A stretch of 64,000 nucleotides of DNA, taken from Dawidia soli. Lineage in GTDB: Bacteria > Bacteroidota > Bacteroidia > Cytophagales > Cyclobacteriaceae. The stretch covers positions 62,001 to 126,000 of the forward strand of contig NZ_JAHESC010000002.1 of the NCBI RefSeq assembly GCF_018598185.1, given 5' to 3'. Both the position numbers and the translations under genes were made by a program. The notes beneath the pieces were generated by a model, which saw nothing but the letters and a program-made list of their open reading frames with translations, was not told where the DNA came from and did not search any database. Positions 34,957 through 43,852 of the stretch are shown here, piece by piece (within the stretch, counting starts at the first letter, position 1; each line of letters begins with the position of its first letter).

Positions 34957-34993
34957 TCTAATTATTTTAGTTGATAAAACTAAATAAATTAGA
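34957..34993. promoter_or_regulatory. Operator-like inverted repeat in a divergent promoter region
   Basis: TCTAATTATTTTAGTT (34957-34972) and AACTAAATAAATTAGA (34978-34993) pair with two mismatches around GATAA. The inner TTTAGTT/AACTAAA arms are perfect. The placement, 29 bases from the deaminase start and 45 from the radical SAM start, fits a repressor or activator site controlling one or both genes. The regulator is not encoded nearby. Confidence 0.5.
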
Positions 34994-35024
34994 TAACTAT
35001 GTGGGGTGGTTACGGGTGATCAGA

Positions 35025-35031
35025 AAGGAGG
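35025..35031 (+). promoter_or_regulatory. Strong Shine-Dalgarno (AAGGAGG) deciding a start
   Basis: AAGGAGG ends directly against an ATG at 35032 but is six bases from the in-frame ATG at 35038, a normal distance, so 35038 is the likely start. Such strong SD sequences are unusual in Bacteroidota, where initiation mostly does not use them. Confidence 0.55.
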
Positions 35032-35037
35032 ATGCGC

Positions 35038-36090
35038 ATGGAGGATGATTATTTCAAAGGCCGGGGTGCCCAGATCAGAACGGATAATAAGTATCTAAAA
35101 GCTCAGTATGTTACGGAGCATGTGGAGGGATTGGACGAGCCACTGATGGAGGCGCCCACCACGCAGGTCTTTTATGAAACATCGAAGACCATCGTCAACA
35201 AAGTAACGAGTCCGGATCTGGGCATGATGTATTCAACCAATCCCTACCAGGGATGTGAGCACGGTTGTATCTATTGTTATGCGCGCAATACACATGAGTA
35301 TTGGGGCTTTAGCGCGGGGATCGACTTCGAGAGCAAGATCATTGTGAAGAAGAATGCTCCGCAATTATTGGAGAAGATGTTATTGAGCCCGACGTGGCAG
35401 CCGGTACCGATCAGCGTTTCAGGAAATACAGATTGTTATCAGCCGCTCGAGCGCAAGATGGAGATTACGCGGAGTATGTTGAAGGTCTTTGCGCGCTATC
35501 GGCATCCGTTGGGCATGATCACGAAGAACGGGTTAATATTACGAGACCTGGATCTGTTGAAAGACCTTGCGCAGGATAACCTCGTGCATGTATACATTTC
35601 CATTACCACGCTCGACGAGAAGCTTCGGAGCGTAATGGAGCCCCGTACGGCGAGTGCCGTCAAAAGGCTAAAAACCGTAGAGGCGCTGGCAAAGGCGGGT
35701 ATACCGGTGGGTGTTATGAATGCACCGATCATACCAGGCCTAAATCATCATGAAATTCCGCAGGTGTTAAAGGCGGCAAGTGAACATGGGGCTTTGAGTG
35801 TGGGCATGACGGTTGTACGGCTAAATGGTTCGATCGGACAGATCTTCGAAGACTGGTTGCGAAAGAACTTTCCCGATCGCTTCGAGAAAGTTTGGCACCA
35901 GATCTGCGAGATGCACGGGGGTAAAGTGAACGATTCCAATTTTGGAAGGCGTATGACGGGCGAAGGAAACTTTGCGCAAGCGATCCATCAGCTCTTCCGG
36001 GCGTCGAAGAAGAAATACTTCGGCGATAAAAGCATGCCGCCGATTGATCTGACGAAATTCAGGAGAGGCGGAAATTTGAGTTTGTTTTGA
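35038..36090 (+). CDS. PA0069-family radical SAM protein (SplB-like)
   Basis: A 350-residue radical SAM protein with the iron-sulfur cluster motif CEHGCIYC (Cys73, Cys77, Cys80) in NPYQGCEHGCIYCYARNTHEYWGF-type context, followed by KIIVKKNAPQLLEKML and GNTDCYQPLE, which are landmarks of the PA0069/Rv2578c group. That group is related to spore photoproduct lyase but its reaction is unknown. The start at 35038 is set by the upstream AAGGAGG. It stands alone after the divergent promoter and is followed by a 300-base gap. Confidence 0.85.
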   Translation: MEDDYFKGRGAQIRTDNKYLKAQYVTEHVEGLDEPLMEAPTTQVFYETSKTIVNKVTSPDLGMMYSTNPYQGCEHGCIYCYARNTHEYWGFSAGIDFESKIIVKKNAPQLLEKMLLSPTWQPVPISVSGNTDCYQPLERKMEITRSMLKVFARYRHPLGMITKNGLILRDLDLLKDLAQDNLVHVYISITTLDEKLRSVMEPRTASAVKRLKTVEALAKAGIPVGVMNAPIIPGLNHHEIPQVLKAASEHGALSVGMTVVRLNGSIGQIFEDWLRKNFPDRFEKVWHQICEMHGGKVNDSNFGRRMTGEGNFAQAIHQLFRASKKKYFGDKSMPPIDLTKFRRGGNLSLF

Positions 36091-36392
36091 GCGAGATTAA
36101 AGCGAAAGGAAAGGATGGAGGGAATGGGTAAAATTCGCGGTCGCTGTCAGGAGCTGGTTCAGATAGTAATTCCGGTCGTGTTGTTGTGATGTTATCGGAG
36201 TTGGTGTGGTGACGTTGAATGAATGAGGAGAATTACATCTGAAACGTAGCATGACGGTTCCCCCCGGAACCGTGGAGAAAAACTATGTGATGGGATAATG
36301 ATGTTGGTAGTAGAAGGAAGCTTTCTCCTAAACAAAAAGCTCCTCCGTTCGAAAGAAGGGAGGAGCTTTTGCTTTTGGGCATTTGCCGCGTA
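36091..36392. other. Intergenic gap with hairpin and bidirectional terminator
   Basis: This 302-base gap separates the convergent radical SAM and dipeptidase genes. No credible ORF was found. It holds a perfect 8-bp hairpin ACGGTTCC/GGAACCGT with a CCCC loop (36254-36273) and the terminator at 36335-36370. The rest looks like unstructured, purine-rich spacer. Confidence 0.55.
36335..36370. terminator. Bidirectional terminator
   Basis: A perfect 12-bp stem, AAAAGCTCCTCC with GGAGGAGCTTTT (36335-36346 and 36359-36370), with T-runs on both strands. It ends the radical SAM transcript (+) and the dipeptidase transcript (-). Confidence 0.85.
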
Positions 36393-37754
36393 TTATCGTT
36401 TGGCGTAGTGCTTATAAAACGCTACGATCGTTTCAATGCCTACCAGGAAGTTGTTCACTCCATAGTGCTCATTCGGCGAGTGCAGTGCATCGGTATCAAG
36501 TCCGAAGCCCATTAACACGGTATCAAGCTCCAGCTCTTTTTTGAAGAGTGCCACAATCGGGATGCTTCCGCCGTCACGCGTCGGTATTGGGCTCTTGCCA
36601 AAGACTTCTTCAAACGCCTTGCTGGCGGCACGATAGGCATCGGAGTTTGTAGGCGTTACCGCCGGTTCGCCGCCGTGGTGCGCCATTACCTTTACCTTTA
36701 CATACGGAGGGGCGATTGCTTTAAAGTGCTTGGTGAATAGCTCCGTGATCTCCGCGCTAACCTGGTTGGGAACCAGGCGCATTGAAATCTTCGCGCTCGC
36801 TTTTGACGGCAACACAGTCTTTGCGCCTTCGCCTGTATAACCTCCCCAGATGCCGTTGACATCCAGCGTAGGTCTTACGCCTGTGCGCTCGAGTGTTGTA
36901 TATCCTTTTTCGCCTTTAATCTCGTCGATGCCCAATTCCTTTTTGTAGTCATCCAGGTTGAACGGTGCCTTGTTCAGGTCGGTACGTTCGGCTGCGGTGA
37001 GCTCGGCAACTTTATCGTAGAAACCGGGAATGGCCACTTTACCGTCTTTGTCGTGCAGGGATTCGATCATGCTGCACAACACATTGATGGGGTTGGCAAC
37101 GGCACCGCCATACACACCTGAGTGCAGGTCGCGGTTAGGGCCGGTTACTTCTACCTCCATGTAGCTAAGCCCGCGCAGACCCGTCGTGATGGATGGGTGC
37201 TCCAGAGAGATCAGGGCCGTGTCGGAGATCAGGATCACGTCGGACTTGAGCTTCGCTTTGTTTGCTTTCACAAAGTCGCCAAGGTTGTCCGAGCCTACTT
37301 CCTCTTCGCCTTCTACCATGAACTTGATGTTGCACGGCAGCAGATCGAGTTTCATCATGGCCTCGAAAGCTTTTACGTGCATGTATACCTGACCTTTGTC
37401 ATCGCAGGCGCCGCGCGCGTAGATCTTTTCATTGCGGATAACCGGTTCGAAGGGAGGTGAATCCCACAGGTTGAGCGGATCGGGGGGCTGCACATCGTAG
37501 TGGCCGTACACCAGCACGGTGGGCAACGAGGGGTTTATTATTTTTTCGGCGTATACGATCGGGTGACCTTTTGTCTCGTTGATCTCCACCTTGTCTACAC
37601 CGGCAGCGGTGAGTTTTTCTTTTAGAAACTCGGCGGCTTTTCGTACGTCTTGCTTGTGTTTACTGTCGGCGCTGACGGAAGGTATGCGCAGCCAGTCGAA
37701 CAGCTCGGAAAGAAATCTATCCTTGTTGGCGGTAATAAATTCTTTTGTTGTCAT
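36393..37754 (-). CDS. M20-family dipeptidase
   Basis: A 453-residue zinc dipeptidase of the M20 (CNDP-like) family. The metal and catalytic residues are visible: VYGHYDVQPPDPLNLW (first His and catalytic Asp), RGACDDKGQ (bridging Asp), EGEEEVGS (catalytic base and ligand), DTALIS and the C-terminal histidine in DALHSPNEHYGV. A dimerisation (lid) domain lies in the middle, with LHSGVYGGAVANP. No signal peptide is evident, so it is probably cytoplasmic and acts on peptides from nutrient degradation. A TAAGTTTG element (37775-37782, minus strand) may be its -7 box. Confidence 0.92.
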   Translation of the reverse strand: MTTKEFITANKDRFLSELFDWLRIPSVSADSKHKQDVRKAAEFLKEKLTAAGVDKVEINETKGHPIVYAEKIINPSLPTVLVYGHYDVQPPDPLNLWDSPPFEPVIRNEKIYARGACDDKGQVYMHVKAFEAMMKLDLLPCNIKFMVEGEEEVGSDNLGDFVKANKAKLKSDVILISDTALISLEHPSITTGLRGLSYMEVEVTGPNRDLHSGVYGGAVANPINVLCSMIESLHDKDGKVAIPGFYDKVAELTAAERTDLNKAPFNLDDYKKELGIDEIKGEKGYTTLERTGVRPTLDVNGIWGGYTGEGAKTVLPSKASAKISMRLVPNQVSAEITELFTKHFKAIAPPYVKVKVMAHHGGEPAVTPTNSDAYRAASKAFEEVFGKSPIPTRDGGSIPIVALFKKELELDTVLMGFGLDTDALHSPNEHYGVNNFLVGIETIVAFYKHYAKR

Positions 37755-37814
37755 GTTGGGTTAATTGACCGCTGCAAACTTAACCCTTGCGCCGGATTGT
37801 CGCGCATTTTTCCC

Positions 37815-39185
37815 CTAAAAAACAACCAATTCAACGTCTCGCGGATTGGTGAGGTACGAATTGACGACGTTTTGTACAATGGGAGTTTCGGGGCTTATTC
37901 GTACGTAAGTTCGCGCTGATTCAAAATCGGTAATGGCCACGTTGCGGTCGAAATAGCCAAAGCCGCAATACACACCTTTGTCTACCAGTACCAGGGATTG
38001 TTCTTCTATATTCCGGCCTTTGCCGATAAGTGCCACGGTGCTGCCCGATGCCTTAAACGAAGCGACGGCCTGCGTTATGCGATCGTTGTAATCGGCAACG
38101 CCTTCCACCCCTTCGCAAGCGCCGTGGCATTCGCCTGTCTGGTGACTGAAGCACAGGCCCTTGGCTACTTGCAATCCGGAGAGTTTGGGGCACAATTCAA
38201 ACTCGCGCACTTTTTCCCACAAAAAATTCCAGGCATCGCCCTTTGTGCCAAAGCGGATCAGCGGAAAAGATCCTTTGGTAACGATGTTAGCGGAAAACCG
38301 CAAGTATCCGTTACGGTCTTCGTAGCTAAAGATGCCCCACTCTTCTACTTTGGTTTTTTGCGCCTGGTTGTACTTCGGCCACAGGCGGCGAATTTCCTGC
38401 GACTCGAGGATGAGGGCAATCAATTCATTGCCGGTGAGCTCGTAGGTAACGTGGTGTATTTCGTTCCGGATCTTCGAGCGGCTCCACTCGCGGGCGTCGC
38501 CGGTAAAGTGTCCGGCGATACGTTTTTTGATGTTGATGGCCTTGCCGACATAGATCACTTGTCCGCGTGCGTTCAGGAAATAGTATACTCCCGGCAACGA
38601 CGGCAGTTTGTCGAACTCTTCTTTTGGCAGATTCGGCGGAAGAATGGTTTCGCCCGAATTTTTCTTTAGCGCCTTCAGGATCTGGCCTTCGCGATCGCGC
38701 TCCAACAATTCGTGGAAGATCTTGACAGTGGCGTGTGCGTCGCCGTCTGCGCGGTGGCGATTTTCAATTTCTATGCCGAGGCTTTCGGCCAGGCTGCCCA
38801 AGCTGTAGGAACGCAGTCCGGGTATGATCTTGCGGCTCAACCGCACGGTACACAGCTTGCGGGGTTGCCAGTTCACACCGACCAGCTCGAATTCCTGTTT
38901 GATGAATGAATAATCGAAGTGTGCGTTGTGCGCAACAAATACGCGACCGTCGAGCTTGGCGAATATCTCTTCCGAAATTTCCTCGAACGAAGGCGCATCC
39001 ATGACCATTTCGGTGGTAATGCCTGTAAGGCCCGTGATATAGTATGGAATTTCGCGGCCGGGATTTACCAATGTACGGTAACTGTCGGTAATACGAATGC
39101 CGTCGTGGTGATAGATCGCGATCTCGGTAATGCGATGACTCGCTGCAAACCCTCCCGTCGTTTCGATGTCAACAATCGCGTACAT
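37815..39185 (-). CDS. DnaQ-like exonuclease fused to a UvrC-type GIY-YIG nuclease domain
   Basis: A 456-residue fusion. Residues 1-165 are a DEDDh 3'-5' exonuclease: DIETTG (Asp6, Glu8), HNAHFD (Asp91) and HRADGDA (His144, Asp149). Residues about 195-290 are a GIY-YIG endonuclease of the UvrC/Cho kind: LPGVYYF (199-201), IYVGK (212-214) and the catalytic-region arginine/glutamate in SKIRNEIHH and ALILESQEIR. The C-terminal 150 residues resemble Cho and include CFSHQTGECHGAC, which has spaced cysteines. It probably acts in DNA repair, perhaps as a Cho-like incision partner of UvrABC with an attached trimming activity. The fusion is known in Bacteroidota and Actinobacteria. Confidence 0.88.
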   Translation of the reverse strand: MYAIVDIETTGGFAASHRITEIAIYHHDGIRITDSYRTLVNPGREIPYYITGLTGITTEMVMDAPSFEEISEEIFAKLDGRVFVAHNAHFDYSFIKQEFELVGVNWQPRKLCTVRLSRKIIPGLRSYSLGSLAESLGIEIENRHRADGDAHATVKIFHELLERDREGQILKALKKNSGETILPPNLPKEEFDKLPSLPGVYYFLNARGQVIYVGKAINIKKRIAGHFTGDAREWSRSKIRNEIHHVTYELTGNELIALILESQEIRRLWPKYNQAQKTKVEEWGIFSYEDRNGYLRFSANIVTKGSFPLIRFGTKGDAWNFLWEKVREFELCPKLSGLQVAKGLCFSHQTGECHGACEGVEGVADYNDRITQAVASFKASGSTVALIGKGRNIEEQSLVLVDKGVYCGFGYFDRNVAITDFESARTYVRISPETPIVQNVVNSYLTNPRDVELVVF

Positions 39186-39253
39186 GTTCGAAATTTAAAA
39201 TTTGACTTCTAAAGGTAAAAGCAGAACTTCAAGCAAATTTTCGAAGGCCCAAA

Positions 39254-39601
39254 ATGAACGGAATCATCGGTTTTTTATTGAGCGGATTAGCGGTTTTAGT
39301 TGGTGCGTACCTGTTGCCGGGTGTGCACGTGGAACATTACGGGTACGCATTGCTGGTAGCGGTCGTGCTGGCGGTGGTCAATGCTTTTGTAAAACCTATC
39401 CTGGTGGTGTTTACGATTCCTGTTACCGTCTTTACGCTGGGCCTTTTTTTATTGGTGATCAACGCGCTCATGATCCAACTGGTAGATTTTCTCACCCCCG
39501 GTTTTCGGGTAGACGGCTTTTGGTGGGCGCTTGCCTTTAGCCTGATCCTCTCGCTGCTCAACAGCATCTTTGGCGACCTGAGCAAAGAAAAAGAGCGATA
39601 A
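39254..39601 (+). CDS. Phage-holin-type small membrane protein (PF04020-like)
   Basis: A 115-residue protein of four hydrophobic helices: GIIGFLLSGLAVLVGAYLLPG, ALLVAVVLAVVNAFVKPILV, VFTLGLFLLVINALMIQLV and FWWALAFSLILSLLNSIFG. The NAFVKP and VINA blocks identify the widespread family annotated as holin family IV/YvlD-like. Members are ordinary chromosomal proteins and not evidence of a prophage; their function is unknown, with a stress or envelope role suspected in Bacillus. It is transcribed divergently from the exonuclease fusion gene. Confidence 0.85.
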   Translation: MNGIIGFLLSGLAVLVGAYLLPGVHVEHYGYALLVAVVLAVVNAFVKPILVVFTIPVTVFTLGLFLLVINALMIQLVDFLTPGFRVDGFWWALAFSLILSLLNSIFGDLSKEKER

Positions 39602-39717
39602 GGCTCGTTGTAATTACTTGGTGCTCAGCCCTTGTACAGCGCATTTTACAACTGGCATTGCGTTTGCATTTGTAGGGTCAAGGGGGTTCGCCTCCGAGAT
39701 TTAAAACGAGCACTTAT

Positions 39718-40173
39718 ATGAAAACGACGATCTTTTTACGCGCAGCATCGATAGCGTTGTTAGCGGGTTCCAGTATGGGCGTATATGCACAGGGTAATCG
39801 CGGGGGCCATCATCATGGCGAACGTCATCGTCACGAGCATGTGCACCATCACGATCGCCACTGCCACCACGAGGTGCGCGTCGTCCATCACCACCACCAT
39901 GCCCCGGTAGAGCGTCGGGTTGTTTACCACCACCCTCGCCCCGTGCGGTATGTATATTATCGGGATTATGACGTATACTATGATTACCAACGCCAGGTAT
40001 ATATATCGTTCGGCGGCAGAAACTGGAGCGTAAGTGCCGGCATACCGGTAGCGATGCGCCACGTAGACGTGCACCGTGCCACACGTGTGGAGGTAGACGA
40101 ATATTACGATGACGACTTCGTGACCTACCTGGACAATAGCAGACCCGGTGGCCGCGTTTATGTAAGACGTTAA
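39718..40173 (+). CDS. Histidine-rich secreted protein of unknown function
   Basis: A 151-residue protein with a signal peptide ending at VYAQ. Residues 31-72 hold 19 histidines, including runs HHH, HHH and HHHHH, plus one Cys (49), a pattern suited to binding Ni, Zn or Cu. The second half is Tyr/Asp/Val-rich, with SFGGRNWSVSAGIPV and a basic C-terminal end. I do not recognise a named domain; a loose similarity to metal-responsive periplasmic proteins such as RcnB is speculative. It is single, downstream of the holin-type gene, and followed by a 16-bp hairpin. Confidence 0.75.
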   Translation: MKTTIFLRAASIALLAGSSMGVYAQGNRGGHHHGERHRHEHVHHHDRHCHHEVRVVHHHHHAPVERRVVYHHPRPVRYVYYRDYDVYYDYQRQVYISFGGRNWSVSAGIPVAMRHVDVHRATRVEVDEYYDDDFVTYLDNSRPGGRVYVRR

Positions 40174-40180
40174 TACATAA

Positions 40181-40226
40181 GTAGTCCATGGCCGATCCAT
40201 GAAAGATCAAATCGGCTATGGACTAC
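40181..40226. other. Long hairpin after the His-rich gene
   Basis: GTAGTCCATGGCCGAT (40181-40196) pairs with ATCGGCTATGGACTAC (40211-40226): a 16-bp stem with a single G-T wobble and a 14-base loop. It starts eight bases after the His-rich stop codon. There is no T-run, so it is not a classical terminator; it could stabilise the transcript or bind a protein. Confidence 0.65.
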
Positions 40227-40347
40227 CTACCGCAGCATGGGGTATAGGGGTATTGTGTGAAAGAAATTGAAAAGAAATCCCACGCTGCCTACAACTTTCC
40301 GGACACTTGTAGTGTCTTCAGAAGCAAACCCCTTCCGCATTACATTC

Positions 40348-40443
40348 ATGAAAAAGAAGATTTTACTGATTGTGGGCATCGTTGTCGCTATTGTCATAGG
40401 CCTTTACACCGGTCTGTTCGGCATGACCCTGGTGACTATTTAA
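40348..40443 (+). CDS. Possible 31-residue single-span membrane protein
   Basis: ATG at 40348 to TAA at 40441-40443 encodes 31 residues: a MKKK start, one strongly hydrophobic stretch (ILLIVGIVVAIVIGLYTG) and a short tail. This looks like a small inner-membrane protein or a signal-anchor remnant of a truncated gene. Its last eight bases overlap the 3' end of the convergent uvrA. No homologue is recognised and the ORF is short enough to arise by chance, so the call is tentative. Confidence 0.4.
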   Translation: MKKKILLIVGIVVAIVIGLYTGLFGMTLVTI

Positions 40444-43285
40444 ACTTCTCGCGAAGAAATTCAGCGGTAAAGCCCTTCCCTTTTTTCACCATGTCTTCGG
40501 GTGTGCCTTCAAACATCAGGTTACCACCTTTCTTTTCACCACCCTCGGGGCCCAGGTCAATGATCCAATCCGCGCATTTGATCACTTCTAGGTTATGCTC
40601 GATGACGATGACGCTATGGCCGATGTCTGCCAGCGCATTGATGGCCTTCAGCAGCTTGGCAATGTCGTGGAAGTGCAACCCGGTTGTGGGTTCGTCAAAG
40701 ATGAAAAGGATATGGCCTTCGGTCGAATTCCTGCCCAGGAAGGAAGCCAGCTTTACACGTTGTGCCTCGCCCCCACTCAGGGAATTGGAAGATTGGCCCA
40801 GCTTGACATACCCCAATCCTACATCGAACAAGGGAAAAATCTTGTCGTAGATGGCTTTCTTGTCCTGGAAGAATGTCAATGCATCTTCCACGGTCATGTC
40901 GAGTATGTCGGCAATGTTCTTGCCGTTGTATTCCACTTCCAGGATCTCTTGCTTGAAACGCTTGCCGTGGCAGCTCTCGCATTTCAGAAAGATATCGGCC
41001 ATGAATTGCATCTCTACGCGGATTTCGCCTTCGCCCTCGCAGGTATCGCAGCGTCCGCCCTCTACGTTAAAGGAGAAGTGCGCGGGTTTGTAGCCGCGTT
41101 GTTTGGAAAGCGGTTGCTCGGCATACAGGTTACGAATGGCGTCGTATGCTTTTACATAGCTGATCGGGTTGGATCGCGACGACTTACCAATGGGGTTTTG
41201 ATCGACAAATTCCACCTGGGTGATCTTGCCGAACTCGCCTTCGATCTTGTCGTATTTGCCCGGCACTTCCGATACGGAGCCATTTAAACGACCCAGCACC
41301 GGATATAAGATTTTCTTAATAAGCGTAGACTTACCGGATCCACTCACCCCTGTAACCACTGTCAGCGCCGACAGCGGGAATTTTACCGTCAGGTTCTTCA
41401 GGTTGTTTTCGCGGGCGCCGAAAACCGTCACGGCGTCTTTCCACTTGCGACGCACCTTGGGGGTTACAATTTCTTCGCGGCCGGTGAGGTAGTCCGTGGT
41501 ATGCGAGCGAACCTTGCCGTTGATCTCTTTCAACGTACCCTGGAAGACGAGCTCGCCGCCGTGGCTGCCTGCGTCGGGGCCTATGTCGATGATCTGATCG
41601 GCTGCGCGCATGATCTCTTCTTCGTGCTCAACCACGATCACGGTGTTGCCAAGGTCGCGCAGGGTCTTCAGCACCTGGATCATGCGGTCAGTGTCTTTGG
41701 GGTGCAGACCGATGCTGGGCTCGTCGAGTATGTACATCGATCCCACCAGGGCGCTACCCAGCGATGTCGCCAGCTTGATGCGCTGATATTCACCGCCTGA
41801 TAACGTCGAGGTGATGCGGTTTAGGGTTAAGTACCCCAGGCCCACTTTCGCCAGGTATTCAAGCCGTGATTTTATTTCGGTCAGAATGCGCTCGGAGACT
41901 TTTTGGTCGTGCACCGGCAATTTGAGACTATTGAAAAAGACCAGCGCTTCTTCGATCGGTAACAGCACGATGTCGGTGATGGACGTGTCGGCGATCTTTA
42001 CGTATTGCGCGTCCTTGCGCAGGCGTGTGCCTTTGCAGTCGGGGCAGTTGGTGCGGCCGCGGTAGCGCGACAGCAGCACGCGATATTGAATTTTGTGGGT
42101 CTTCGACTCCAGGTAACGGAAGAACTCGTTTATGCCTTCAAAGTAGCTGTTACCGTTCCACAGCAATTCCTGCTGTGCCTTGGTGAGCTCGTTGTAGGGG
42201 CGGTGAATGGGGAAGTCGAACTTGATGCCATTCTTAACCAGCGGCTTTTGCCACTCGCCCATGGTCTCACTTCGCCAGGGAGCAATGGCGCCCTCGTACA
42301 CCGAGAGCGATTTGTCGGGAACAACGAGGTCTTCGTCAATGCCCAATACCTTGCCAAAGCCCTCGCAGGTCTGGCAAGCACCGTAGGGGTTGTTAAAGCT
42401 GAAAAAGTTGATGGATGGTTCTGTAAAGGTCATGCCGTCAAGCTCGAAGCGATCGGAAAAATGGGTTTTCTTCGATCCTTCGGCATAGACGATGCAGTCG
42501 CCCTCGCCTTCAAAGAACGCCGTTTGCACGGAGTCGGAAAGGCGGAAGGTGGTGTCTTCGTCGTCGGGTTGCACGCTGGCGCGATCGATCAGGACCTCGA
42601 TCTCGCCTGTGATCCTGGCCGCTTTGGCTGGTGCTTTTTTCTTTCCTTCGGGTACCGGAGGGGTGAGAATTTCTTCGATGAACTTCATTTCACCGTCTAC
42701 CAGGATACGTGCGAAGCCTTTGCTGAGGAGCAGGTTGAGCTCATCGTGCAGTTTCCGGCCTTTTTTGATCAGCAGCGGGCAAGCGATCATGACACGGGTG
42801 CCCTGGGGCAAGCCGTTGATATAATCCACGACGGTGCTGACGGTATCGCGTTTCACCTCTTTGCCGCTGACGGGTGAGTAGGTTTTGCCGATGCGGGCGA
42901 ACAGCAGCTTGAGGTAGTCATAAATTTCGGTGGTCGTGCCGACGGTCGACCGGGGGTTGCGGGTGTTGACCTTTTGCTCGATGGCGATGGCGGGGGAAAC
43001 GCCTTTGATGTAGTCCACCTCCGGTTTTTCCATCCGGCCGAGGAACTGGCGTGCGTAGGAGCTGAGGCTTTCCACGTACATGCGCTGGCCTTCGGCGAAG
43101 AGAGTGTCAAACGCAAGCGATGATTTTCCCGACCCGGAAAGGCCTGTGATGACCACCAGCTTGTTGCGGGGAATGGCGACGCTCAGGTTTTTGAGGTTGT
43201 TTACCCGTGCACGTTTGATAATGATGTATTCGCGGGGGTCGAGGTCTTCGATTTGTTTTTCGGTTGCTATCAGGGCCTGGCTCAA
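40436..43285 (-). CDS. uvrA: Excinuclease ABC subunit A
   Basis: A 949-residue DNA-damage sensor of nucleotide excision repair. Two ABC modules are complete: Walker [20 protein letters not shown] in the first and [17 protein letters not shown] in the second, with [12 protein letters not shown] and [12 protein letters not shown] signatures. Zinc-module cysteines appear in CPDCKGTRL and in [10 protein letters not shown]...CESCHGKRF, and [16 protein letters not shown] follows the first Walker A. The frame begins with TTG (43285) and no ATG precedes YVESL, so a TTG start is the best choice, giving the usual [17 protein letters not shown]-terminus. It lies after an acidic small protein gene but behind a terminator. 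Confidence 0.96.
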   Translation of the reverse strand: MSQALIATEKQIEDLDPREYIIIKRARVNNLKNLSVAIPRNKLVVITGLSGSGKSSLAFDTLFAEGQRMYVESLSSYARQFLGRMEKPEVDYIKGVSPAIAIEQKVNTRNPRSTVGTTTEIYDYLKLLFARIGKTYSPVSGKEVKRDTVSTVVDYINGLPQGTRVMIACPLLIKKGRKLHDELNLLLSKGFARILVDGEMKFIEEILTPPVPEGKKKAPAKAARITGEIEVLIDRASVQPDDEDTTFRLSDSVQTAFFEGEGDCIVYAEGSKKTHFSDRFELDGMTFTEPSINFFSFNNPYGACQTCEGFGKVLGIDEDLVVPDKSLSVYEGAIAPWRSETMGEWQKPLVKNGIKFDFPIHRPYNELTKAQQELLWNGNSYFEGINEFFRYLESKTHKIQYRVLLSRYRGRTNCPDCKGTRLRKDAQYVKIADTSITDIVLLPIEEALVFFNSLKLPVHDQKVSERILTEIKSRLEYLAKVGLGYLTLNRITSTLSGGEYQRIKLATSLGSALVGSMYILDEPSIGLHPKDTDRMIQVLKTLRDLGNTVIVVEHEEEIMRAADQIIDIGPDAGSHGGELVFQGTLKEINGKVRSHTTDYLTGREEIVTPKVRRKWKDAVTVFGARENNLKNLTVKFPLSALTVVTGVSGSGKSTLIKKILYPVLGRLNGSVSEVPGKYDKIEGEFGKITQVEFVDQNPIGKSSRSNPISYVKAYDAIRNLYAEQPLSKQRGYKPAHFSFNVEGGRCDTCEGEGEIRVEMQFMADIFLKCESCHGKRFKQEILEVEYNGKNIADILDMTVEDALTFFQDKKAIYDKIFPLFDVGLGYVKLGQSSNSLSGGEAQRVKLASFLGRNSTEGHILFIFDEPTTGLHFHDIAKLLKAINALADIGHSVIVIEHNLEVIKCADWIIDLGPEGGEKKGGNLMFEGTPEDMVKKGKGFTAEFLREKFK

Positions 43286-43324
43286 AGTTTCGTCTTTAAG
43301 TTGTCAAAGTAATCAATCTACGCA

Positions 43325-43356
43325 GAAAGCAAAACACCATCCGATAGGATGGTGTT
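43325..43356 (-). terminator. Terminator between the acidic protein gene and uvrA
   Basis: A perfect 10-bp stem, AACACCATCC with GGATGGTGTT (43333-43342 and 43347-43356), loop GATA, followed on the minus strand by TTTTGCTTTC-type T-rich sequence. Confidence 0.7.
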
Positions 43357-43388
43357 CCGGTGTTTGTGCAATATTTTTTTTCAGCAGG

Positions 43389-43778
43389 TCAGGCGTCAAA
43401 ATCGGGATCGTAGCTGGCCTCGCGCCCGCGTTTGCCGCCGCCCTCCTCGTCATAATCGTCCTCGTCATTGTTGCCGCCGCTGCCGAAATCGTCGTCATTG
43501 TTGCTGAAGTCGCCCTCGTCGTTGTTGTCGAACTCTTTTTCCGACCGCGATGACTCCACGTCGTACTCGCCTTCACTGTTCTTGGTGACGGGTACTTTGA
43601 TCAGGTAGGTAGAGTCATCAGTTTCCAGCGGAAAAACGAAGATAGGCTCTTTCTTCGCATTGGTGATGCGGGTGATGCTCGCTTCGTATCCATTTGGATA
43701 TTGCTCGTGAATTAAATCCTTCAAATCTTCCGAAAGATTTTCAAGGCTTTTGATAACTTTTTTCTTACTAACTGCCAT
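43389..43778 (-). CDS. Conserved small protein with acidic, disordered tail
   Basis: A 129-residue cytoplasmic protein. The first 75 residues are a compact basic-to-mixed domain ([20 protein letters not shown], then [19 protein letters not shown]), which is well conserved in Cytophagales as I recall it but without a known function. The rest is a highly acidic, Asn/Asp/Glu/Gly-rich tail (about 85-125), probably disordered. Such acidic tails often mimic nucleic acid or bind basic proteins. It has its own terminator and lies upstream of uvrA and divergent from the ECF sigma gene. I do not assign a function. Confidence 0.72.
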   Translation of the reverse strand: MAVSKKKVIKSLENLSEDLKDLIHEQYPNGYEASITRITNAKKEPIFVFPLETDDSTYLIKVPVTKNSEGEYDVESSRSEKEFDNNDEGDFSNNDDDFGSGGNNDEDDYDEEGGGKRGREASYDPDFDA

Positions 43779-43852
43779 ACTTTATGGTGACACAAATCCT
43801 CGAGCAAATAGCTAAAGAAATAGTATGAGAGGCAAGAATTTTTAGAAATTTT

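Noticed and set aside
34840-35040. CRISPR-like repeat signal around the A/T-rich palindrome
   Set aside because: Only one inverted repeat is present, with no spacer-repeat periodicity and no cas genes anywhere in the window.
39254-39601. Phage holin as evidence of a prophage
   Set aside because: The family is ordinary and chromosomal; no integrase, capsid, tail or lysis gene is near.
42005-42877. A 290-codon ORF antisense to uvrA
   Set aside because: It overlaps essential uvrA coding sequence and has no recognised domain.
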